This document shows positions 58,577-64,000 of a stretch of 64,000 bases of DNA, piece by piece (position 1 is the first letter of the stretch; each line of letters starts with the position of its first letter). The translations under genes were made by a program, and so were the position numbers. The DNA is taken from the NCBI GenBank assembly GCA_963806145.1, contig CAWDXD010000037.1, positions 59,340 through 123,339 on the forward strand, read 5' to 3'. The stretch comes from DASXKD01 sp963806145 (GTDB taxonomy: Bacteria; Actinomycetota; Actinomycetes; Streptosporangiales; Streptosporangiaceae). Under the pieces are notes generated by a model. The model made no database searches, had not been told where the DNA came from, and saw only the letters and a list, made by a program, of their open reading frames with translations.

Positions 58577-59889
58577 TACCGAAGGAAGCCCTCGTAATTG
58601 CGCTGCTGGAGTTGGCTCTCGATCTGCTTCACCGTATCGAGGCCCACCCCCACCGCGATCAGGATGCTTGTCCCTCCGAATGGGAAGTTCTGCGTCGCTC
58701 CGACGAGCGCGAGCGCGATCATCGGGATCAGCGCGATGGTCCCCAGGTACACCGAGCCGGGAGCGGTCAGCCGGTTGAGCACGTAGCCGAGGTACTCGGC
58801 CGTGGGCCGGCCCGGGCGGATGCCTGGGATGAACCCGCCGTACTTCTTCATGTTGTCGGCGACTTCGGTCGGGTTGAAGGTGATCGACACATAGAAGTAC
58901 GTGAAGAAGATGATCAGCACGAAGAAGGTCAGCATGTAGGTCGCCGAGTCCCCGCGCACCAGATTGCTCTGGACCCACGCGACCCAGCCCGTCGCACTGT
59001 TTTGGTTCCCGAACAGGGTCGAGGCCAGCTGCGGGATATAGAGCATGGACGAGGCGAAGATGACCGGGATGACACCGGCCTGGTTCACCTTCAGCGGGAT
59101 GTAGGTAGAGGTCCCGCCGTACATCCGGCGCCCGACCATCCGCTTGGCGTACTGCACCGGGATCCGGCGCTGCGCCTGTTCCATGAAGACCACGAAGCCG
59201 ACGATCGCGATCCCCACGGCCAGCACCACGGCGAAGACGAAGGCGTGCCGGGCCTTGTAGATGTTGAGCAGCTCACCGGGGATCACCGCGATGACCGTGG
59301 TGAAGATCATCAGCGACATGCCGTTGCCGACGCCGCGGTCGGTGATCAGCTCGCCCAGCCACATGATGACCGCGGTGCCCGCGGTCATGCAGATCACCAT
59401 GGTGGTGATCGTGAAGATGGAGTCGTTGATGATCAGCGACCTCTGGCAGTTGACGCCCTGGAAGAGCTTGCCCGACCTGGCGAGGGCCACGATGCCGGTG
59501 GACTGCAGGATGGCCAGGCCCACGGTGAGGTACCGGGTGTACTGGGTGATCTTGGCCTGCCCGGCCTGGCCCTCCTGGCGCAGTGTCTCCAGCCGCGGGA
59601 TGACCACCGCGAGAAGCTGCAGGATGATGCTCGCGGTGATGTAGGGCATGATGCCGAGCGCGAACACCGACAGCTTCAGCAGTGCGCCGCCGCTGAACAG
59701 GTTGACCAGCTGGTAGACGCTGCCACCGCTCTGCGCGGCCAGGCCCGTGCAGAAGTTGACGTTCTTCTCCGAGATCCCGGGGGTGGGCAGCGAGGCGCCC
59801 AGCCGGAAGATAGCGATGATGAAAAGCGTAAAGAGCAGCTTCCGGCGCAAGTCTGGCGTCCGGAACGCCCGGAGGAACCCGGTGAGCAT
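58576..59889 (-). CDS. secY: Preprotein translocase subunit SecY
   Basis: A 437-residue, ten-span channel protein of the Sec translocon. Motifs: LFTLFIIAIFRLGASLPTPGI, FALGIMPYITASIILQLLAVVIPRLETLRQEGQAGQAKITQYTRYL, GNGMSLMIFTTVIAVIPGELL, VPVQYAKRMVGRRMYGG and GFIPGIRPGRPTAEYLG. ATG 59889. A hairpin separates it from rplO, so secY-adk-map may have its own promoter. Confidence 0.98.
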   Translation of the reverse strand: MLTGFLRAFRTPDLRRKLLFTLFIIAIFRLGASLPTPGISEKNVNFCTGLAAQSGGSVYQLVNLFSGGALLKLSVFALGIMPYITASIILQLLAVVIPRLETLRQEGQAGQAKITQYTRYLTVGLAILQSTGIVALARSGKLFQGVNCQRSLIINDSIFTITTMVICMTAGTAVIMWLGELITDRGVGNGMSLMIFTTVIAVIPGELLNIYKARHAFVFAVVLAVGIAIVGFVVFMEQAQRRIPVQYAKRMVGRRMYGGTSTYIPLKVNQAGVIPVIFASSMLYIPQLASTLFGNQNSATGWVAWVQSNLVRGDSATYMLTFFVLIIFFTYFYVSITFNPTEVADNMKKYGGFIPGIRPGRPTAEYLGYVLNRLTAPGSVYLGTIALIPMIALALVGATQNFPFGGTSILIAVGVGLDTVKQIESQLQQRNYEGFLR

Positions 59890-60025
59890 GCGCCGTCCTA
59901 AGGTTTTAGAAGGTGCCAGTTATGCGCAGGGCAGCCACCCGGCTGGTGGCGCCGCGCCCAGCCGCCGCGATGTCACGCGCTCGCTGCACTGTAACAGCCC
60001 GCACAGAGTGCCGGGACCCGCGCAC

Positions 60026-60049
60026 GCTTCCCCTGGAGTCAGGGGAAGC
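60026..60049 (-). terminator. Hairpin between rplO and secY
   Basis: GCTTCCCCTG (60026-60035) pairs perfectly with CAGGGGAAGC (60040-60049) across GAGT. It lies 54 bases after the rplO stop, in a 213-bp gap, and could terminate the rplX-rplO transcript, though there is no T-run. Confidence 0.6.
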
Positions 60050-60102
60050 CACCCGGGCACCCGTCTTGAGCTGGCGCGACAGCCTGTTCATCACGAGCCT
60101 GG

Positions 60103-60579
60103 TCACAGCGTGGTAACGGTTCCCCCCGCCGCGGTGATCTTGTCCCGGGCGGAGGCAGAAAAGGCGTGCGCGGTCACCTGGAGCGGGGCGGTCACATCGC
60201 CCGTGCCGAGAATCTTGACCAGCTCACCGGAGCGCACCGCGCCCTTGGCGGCCAGGTTCTCCGGGGTGACTTCGCCGCCCTCGGGGTACAGCGCGGCCAG
60301 CCTGCCGGTGTTGACCACCTGATAGGTGGTCTTGAACCGCAGGTTGGTGAAGCCAGGGAGTTGCGGCACCCGCCGGTGCAGCGGCATCTGGCCGCCCTCG
60401 AAGCTGGCCGGCACCTGGGTCCGGGCCTTGGTGCCCTTGGTGCCCCGGCCGGCTGTCTTGCCCTTGGATGCCTCACCCCGGCCCACCCGGGTGCGCGCCT
60501 TGCGCGCGCCCGGCGCCGGGCGCAGGTGGTGGAGCCGCAGGCCGGCCGCGCCGGCTGCTGGCTTTTCCTCGCCTGCCAT
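60103..60579 (-). CDS. rplO: 50S ribosomal protein L15
   Basis: A 158-residue L15: LRLHHLRPAPGARKARTRVGRGEASKGKTAGRGTKGTKAR, then FEGGQMPLHRRVPQLPGFTN and the C-terminal L15/L18e fold ending ASARDKITAAGGTVTTL. The N-terminal EEKPAAGAAG extension is mild. ATG 60579, two bases after rpmD. Confidence 0.97.
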   Translation of the reverse strand: MAGEEKPAAGAAGLRLHHLRPAPGARKARTRVGRGEASKGKTAGRGTKGTKARTQVPASFEGGQMPLHRRVPQLPGFTNLRFKTTYQVVNTGRLAALYPEGGEVTPENLAAKGAVRSGELVKILGTGDVTAPLQVTAHAFSASARDKITAAGGTVTTL

Positions 60580-60581
60580 GG

Positions 60582-60764
60582 TCAGTCCACCTCCTCGACG
60601 GTGACCAGGTGGCGCACCGCGCGAATCATGCCACGGAATTCGGGCCTGTCGTCCTTGACGACCACGTCACCGATCCGCTTCAGGCCCAGCGACCGCAGCG
60701 AGTCCCGCTGCTGCCTGGTGCCGCCGATCTTGGACTTGGTCTGGGTTACCTTCAACTGCGCCAT
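60582..60764 (-). CDS. rpmD: 50S ribosomal protein L30
   Basis: A 60-residue L30: MAQLKVTQTKSKIGGTRQQR, DSLRSLGLKRIGDVVVKDDR, PEFRGMIRAVRHLVTVEEVD. ATG 60764 is the family start; a longer in-frame start lies in rpsE. Tightly packed between rpsE and rplO. Confidence 0.96.
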   Translation of the reverse strand: MAQLKVTQTKSKIGGTRQQRDSLRSLGLKRIGDVVVKDDRPEFRGMIRAVRHLVTVEEVD

Positions 60765-60777
60765 CTGCCTGCTCCGC

Positions 60778-61392
60778 TCAGCTCGTGCCGGTCGCGGCGC
60801 TGGCAGCGGCCGCCGCATCGCGGCGGGCGCGCAGCATGGCCGCGGGCGCCACGTCCTCGATCGGCAGCCCGCGCCGGGCGGCGATCTCCTCGGGGCGGCT
60901 CAGCCCCTTGAGCGCCGCGACGGTCGCGTGCACGACGTTGATCGCGTTGGACGAGCCCAGCGACCGGGACAGCACGTCGTGCACGCCCGCGCACTCCAGC
61001 ACGGCCCGCACCGGGCCGCCGGCGATGACGCCGGTACCGGGGCTGGCGGGCTTGAGCAGCACCACGCCGGCCGCGGCCCGGCCCGTAATGGCGTGCGGGA
61101 TCGTGCCGCCGATGCGCGGGACGCGGAAGAAGCTCTTCTTGGCCGCCTCAACGCCCTTGGCGATCGCCGCGGGCACCTCCTTGGCCTTCCCGTAGCCGAC
61201 ACCGACCATCCCGTTGCCGTCGCCGACCACGACCAGGGCGGTGAAGCTGAACCGGCGGCCACCCTGGACCACCTTGGCCACCCTGTTGATGGCCACGACT
61301 CGCTCAAGGTATGCGGTGCCCTTGTCCGCCCCGCCACGACGGTCGTCACGGCGCTCCCGCCGCTCGCCGCCGCCCCTTCGGGGAGCTGCCAT
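60778..61392 (-). CDS. rpsE: 30S ribosomal protein S5
   Basis: A 204-residue S5: an Arg-rich start (PRRGGGERRERRDDRRG), then YLERVVAINRVAKVVQGGRRFSFTALVVVGDGNGMVGVGYGKAKEVPAAI, the dsRNA-binding domain, and the C-terminal VVLLKPASPGTGVIAGGPVRAVLECAGV. Important for decoding accuracy. ATG 61392 has GAGAGGA upstream; a Gly/Pro-rich longer frame is not credible. Confidence 0.97.
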   Translation of the reverse strand: MAAPRRGGGERRERRDDRRGGADKGTAYLERVVAINRVAKVVQGGRRFSFTALVVVGDGNGMVGVGYGKAKEVPAAIAKGVEAAKKSFFRVPRIGGTIPHAITGRAAAGVVLLKPASPGTGVIAGGPVRAVLECAGVHDVLSRSLGSSNAINVVHATVAALKGLSRPEEIAARRGLPIEDVAPAAMLRARRDAAAAASAATGTS

Positions 61393-61435
61393 CAGAATTC
61401 CTCTCCAGTGTTCGCCCGGGGGGACACTCTTCCGT

Positions 61436-61455
61436 CCCGGGGGCAAGCCCCCGGG
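61436..61455. repeat. GC palindrome in the rplR-rpsE gap
   Basis: CCCGGGGGC-AA-GCCCCCGGG, a perfect dyad, followed by GGCCCCATGGCCCGG and CCCCCCGG. It resembles the first hairpin of the element copies at 36258, 37047 and 52088 and lies in the 133-bp gap between rplR and rpsE. Confidence 0.65.
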
Positions 61456-61525
61456 CCCCATGGCCCGGTACCCCCCGGTGCGGCTATCGCCGCGAGGGGA
61501 TTGGTTCGAGTCTGTGCCGCACGCA

Positions 61526-61915
61526 TCAGAGGGTCAGCCCGCCTTCGCGGGCGCCGTCGGCAAGGGCGGCCACCCGGCCGTGGTAGGCGTAGCCGCCCCG
61601 GTCGAAGACGGCGGCGGTGATGCCCGCCTCCTTGGCACGGCTGGCCAGCAACTGGCCCACCTGATGTGCCCGCGCCTTCTTGTCCCCCGTGGCGTCCCTG
61701 ATGCTCGCGTCCAGGGTAGATGCTGATGCGAGCGTCCGGCCCGCACGGTCGTCGATGAGCTGGGCGAAGATATGCCGGGCGGACCTGTGCACTGCCAGCC
61801 GCGGGCGGGCGGCGCTGCCGGTGACCTTCTTGCGCACGCGCACATGCCGCCGCTTCCGCGAAGCCGCGCGAGCGCCGGCCTTGCCGCGCCCCCTGCTCTT
61901 GGTGATGACTGCCAT
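61526..61915 (-). CDS. rplR: 50S ribosomal protein L18
   Basis: A 129-residue L18: RKRRHVRVRKKVTGSAARPRLAVHRSARHIFAQLIDD, TLASASTLD, and VGQLLASRAKEAGITAAVFDRGGYAYHGRVAALADGAREGGL. It binds 5S rRNA. ATG 61915, three bases from the rplF stop. Confidence 0.98.
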   Translation of the reverse strand: MAVITKSRGRGKAGARAASRKRRHVRVRKKVTGSAARPRLAVHRSARHIFAQLIDDRAGRTLASASTLDASIRDATGDKKARAHQVGQLLASRAKEAGITAAVFDRGGYAYHGRVAALADGAREGGLTL

Positions 61916-61918
61916 GTC

Positions 61919-62455
61919 CTACTTCCCAGCCTTCCCGACCTTGCGGCGGATCTGCTCTCCGGCATAACGCACGCCCTTGCCCTTGTAGGGGTCAGGCTTG
62001 CGGAGCTTGCGGATGTTGGCGGCGACCTCGCCGACCTGCTGCTTGTCGATCCCCTCCACGACGAGCCTGGTGGGGGTCTCCACCCGCAAGGTGACCCCAT
62101 CCGGCGGGGTGACCGGCACCGGGTGGCTGTAGCCGAGTGCGAACTCCACTCCGCTGCCCTTGGCCTGCACCCGGTACCCGACGCCGACGATCTCCAGGGT
62201 CTTGCTGTACCCCTCGGTCACCCCGGTCACCATGTTGGCGACCAGGGTGCGCGACAGGCCGTGCAGCGCACGGACCTTGCCCTCGTCGTTGGGCCTGGTC
62301 ACGGTGATGACGCCGTCGGAGTGGTTGACCTCGATGGGCTCGGCGACCTCAAGCGACAACTTGCCCTTGGGCCCGCGGACGGACACCGAGCGGCCGTCGA
62401 TACTGACGTCGACGCCCGCCGGGATCACCACCGGGAGCCGTCCGATTCGTGACAT
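61919..62455 (-). CDS. rplF: 50S ribosomal protein L6
   Basis: A 178-residue L6: MSRIGRLPVVIPAGVDVSID, SVRGPKGKLSLEV, GYSKTLEIVGVGYRVQAKGSGVEFALGYSHPV and the signature RKPDPYKGKGVRYAGEQIRRKVGKAGK. ATG 62455, 11 bases after rpsH. Confidence 0.98.
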   Translation of the reverse strand: MSRIGRLPVVIPAGVDVSIDGRSVSVRGPKGKLSLEVAEPIEVNHSDGVITVTRPNDEGKVRALHGLSRTLVANMVTGVTEGYSKTLEIVGVGYRVQAKGSGVEFALGYSHPVPVTPPDGVTLRVETPTRLVVEGIDKQQVGEVAANIRKLRKPDPYKGKGVRYAGEQIRRKVGKAGK

Positions 62456-62466
62456 CTAAGGTCTCC

Positions 62467-62865
62467 TCACCACACGAAGGCGAGGACTTCCCCGCCCACG
62501 CCGCGCCGGACCGCCTGCTTGTCGGTCATCAGCCCACCTGAGGTGGAGATGATCGCGACACCCAGCCCGCCGAGTACCCGCGGCAGGTTGTCTTTTCTCG
62601 CGTACACCCGCAAGCCAGGCTTGGACACGCGCTTGAGCCCGGCGATCGAGCGCTCCCTGGTCGGGCCGTACTTGAGCGCCACCACCAGGTTCTTGCCGAC
62701 CTCGGCGTCACGGACCTCAAAACCGCCGATGTAGCCCTCCTGCTGGAGGATCTCGGCGAGGTGAGCCTTGATCTTCGAATACGGCATGCTCACCGAGTCC
62801 TGGTAGGCCGCATTCGCGTTCCGCAGACGGGTCAGCATGTCTGCGATCGGGTCGGTCATCGTCAT
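62467..62865 (-). CDS. rpsH: 30S ribosomal protein S8
   Basis: A 132-residue S8: MTDPIADMLTRLRNANAAYQDSVSMPYSKIKAHLAEILQQEGYI, LKYGPTRERSIAGLKRVSKPGLRVYA, and GVAIISTSGGLMTDKQAVRRGVGGEVLAFVW. It binds central 16S rRNA. ATG 62865, or the MTDPIA codon two later. A 132-bp gap to rpsN contains no recognised gene. Confidence 0.98.
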   Translation of the reverse strand: MTMTDPIADMLTRLRNANAAYQDSVSMPYSKIKAHLAEILQQEGYIGGFEVRDAEVGKNLVVALKYGPTRERSIAGLKRVSKPGLRVYARKDNLPRVLGGLGVAIISTSGGLMTDKQAVRRGVGGEVLAFVW

Positions 62866-62997
62866 GGCCTGATGGCCCTCCTCACCGCGGTTTCCCCTGC
62901 GGACCTACGGCGTGGTCGGTGGGCGCCGGTGGCGCCCAGGTCGGTCGGCGGGCGCACGGCCTGCGTGCGCCCAGGTTCTCAGCTGGCACCGGGTCGG

Positions 62998-63183
62998 TTA
63001 CCAGCTTGACTTGGTGATGCCGGGCAGTTCGCCGCGGTGGGCCATGGTCCGGAAACAGATCCGGCACAGCCCGAACCTCCGGTACACCGCGCGCGGTCGC
63101 CCGCAGCGCGCGCACCTGGTGTAGGCGCGCACCCCGAACTTCGGGGTCCGCTTCGCCTTGGCGACTAGCGCCTTCTTCGCCAC
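62998..63183 (-). CDS. rpsN: 30S ribosomal protein S14, type Z
   Basis: A 61-residue zinc-binding S14: MAKKALVAKAKRTPKFGVRA, YTRCARCGRPRAVYRRFGLC, RICFRTMAHRGELPGITKSSW. The CxxC...CxxC knuckle marks the zinc-containing form; a zinc-free paralogue may exist elsewhere, as in other actinobacteria. ATG 63183. Confidence 0.97.
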   Translation of the reverse strand: MAKKALVAKAKRTPKFGVRAYTRCARCGRPRAVYRRFGLCRICFRTMAHRGELPGITKSSW

Positions 63184-63187
63184 TGGG

Positions 63188-63772
63188 TCAGCTCTCCTTG
63201 AACGGGAAGCCGAGCAGCCGCAACAGCGCGCGGCCCTCGGCGTCGGTGGTGGCCGTCGTGACCAGGGTCACATCCATGCCGCGCTGGCGGTCCACCTGGT
63301 CGGGGTTGATCTCGTGGAACATCAGCTGCTCGGTGAGGCCGAACGTGTAGTTGCCCCGGCCGTCGAACTGCCGGTCGGACAGCCCGCGGAAGTCGCGGAT
63401 CCGGGGCAGCGCGAGGGTGAGCAGGCGGTCGAGGAATTCCCACATCCGGTCGCCGCGCAGCGTGACGTGCGCGCCGATCGGCATCCCCTCGCGGAGCTTG
63501 AACTGGGCGATGGACTTCGTGGCCCGGGCGATGGCGGGCTTCTGCCCGGTGATGATGCCCAGGTCCTTCACCGCGCCCTCGATGAGCTTGGCGTCCCGCG
63601 CGGCCTCCCCCACGCCCATGTTGACCGAGACCTTCACCAGGGCGGGAATCTGCATCACGTTGGCGTAGCCGAACTCCTCGCGCAGCGCCGGCGCGATCTC
63701 GGCGCGATAGCGCTCCTTCAGCCGGGGCGGCACACGCTGCGGCGCAGCCTGCTCCGTCGTCGTCGCTGTCAT
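63188..63772 (-). CDS. rplE: 50S ribosomal protein L5
   Basis: A 194-residue L5: PPRLKERYRAEIAPALREEFGYANVMQIPALVKVSVNMGVGEA, GQKPAIARATKSIAQFKLREGMPIGAHVTLRG, and YTFGLTEQLMFHEINPDQVDRQRGMDVTLVTTA. It binds 5S rRNA and tRNA. The ATG at 63772 shares a base with the rplX stop (TGATG). Confidence 0.98.
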   Translation of the reverse strand: MTATTTEQAAPQRVPPRLKERYRAEIAPALREEFGYANVMQIPALVKVSVNMGVGEAARDAKLIEGAVKDLGIITGQKPAIARATKSIAQFKLREGMPIGAHVTLRGDRMWEFLDRLLTLALPRIRDFRGLSDRQFDGRGNYTFGLTEQLMFHEINPDQVDRQRGMDVTLVTTATTDAEGRALLRLLGFPFKES

Positions 63773-64000
63773 CAGATTTCCTTACCGCCCGGGCGTAGGA
63801 CCCGGACCTTCTTGGCGCCCTCTTCGACCCGGTAGCCCGCACGGGCGGGCTTCTTGGTGTCCGGGTCGATCAGCGCCACGTTGCTCACGTGGATCGGGGC
63901 TTCCTGGGTCACGATGCCGCCCTCTTTGGCTCCCCTGGCACCCTGGAAGTTGACCTTCTCGTTCTTGCGGATGATGTTCACGCCGTGGACGAGCACCCGC
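63772..64000 (-). CDS. rplX: 50S ribosomal protein L24, partial at the right edge
   Basis: The visible C-terminal 75 residues, from RVLVHGVNIIRKNEKVNFQG through GGIVTQEAPIHVSNVALIDP to RAGYRVEEGAKKVRVLRPGGKEI, match the C-terminal two-thirds of L24. The KOW-containing start lies beyond base 64000. The frame stays open to the edge. It is the first visible gene of the rplX-rplO cluster. Confidence 0.95.
   Translation of the reverse strand, partial: RVLVHGVNIIRKNEKVNFQGARGAKEGGIVTQEAPIHVSNVALIDPDTKKPARAGYRVEEGAKKVRVLRPGGKEI

Overview
This window comes from the chromosome of a high-GC Gram-positive actinobacterium. The evidence is very high GC with strong GC3 bias, many GTG starts, an acyl-CoA carboxylase with a separate epsilon subunit, a GroEL1 with a histidine-rich tail, the ShbA/SigD-type sigma factor next to guaB, GuaB3, and a ribosomal/tsa/alr gene order close to that of Streptomyces. 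The secreted beta-propeller and ricin proteins and the accessory genes suggest Streptosporangiales or a related order, but the species cannot be fixed from sequence alone.

Left part (1-13 kb): the 3' end of a propionyl-CoA carboxylase beta gene, an NYN-domain protein, the epsilon subunit, an alkylation-repair pair (Ada/AlkA fusion with a frameshift, and a methylguanine methyltransferase), then the biotin carboxylase/BCCP alpha subunit. Together alpha, beta and epsilon make methylmalonyl-CoA. Next come a DUF5313-like membrane protein, an SDR enzyme divergent from a frameshifted MarR regulator, a secreted Ig-like protein, an LpdA-type quinone dehydrogenase, a GGCT-like protein and a PH-like membrane protein. 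Middle-left (13-27 kb): an M20 amidohydrolase, an acyl-CoA mutase large subunit (probable link to the carboxylase through propionate metabolism), an island of three secreted proteins (parallel beta-helix, unknown, BNR propeller) with a CRP-type palindrome and strong terminators, an S11 D,D-carboxypeptidase, trpS, and a duplicated NarL-like regulator.

Centre (27-48 kb, nearly all minus strand): shbA-guaB-guaB3-glpD, groES-groEL with a CIRCE operator, the t6A/ribosomal modification group tsaE, tsaB-rimI-tsaD with alr and an alpha/beta hydrolase, a secreted ricin-domain protein, a deletion scar joining an ABC ATPase fragment to a response-regulator fragment, then nnr, acpS, glmM, rpsI, rplM. Right (48-64 kb): a plus-strand proline-rich membrane protein, then the minus-strand translation superoperon truA-rplQ-rpoA-rpsD-rpsK-rpsM-rpmJ-infA, DUF1707-map-adk-secY, rplO-rpmD-rpsE-rplR-rplF-rpsH-rpsN-rplE-rplX, which runs off the right edge.

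Most notable are a family of short GC-palindromic elements that has altered the tsaB 3' end and the truA start region, the ABC/NarL scar, an AT-rich 22-bp-arm perfect palindrome behind groEL, the duplicated receiver/HTH regulator, and three independent single-base frameshifts. No CRISPR array, prophage, transposase, tRNA or rRNA gene was seen.
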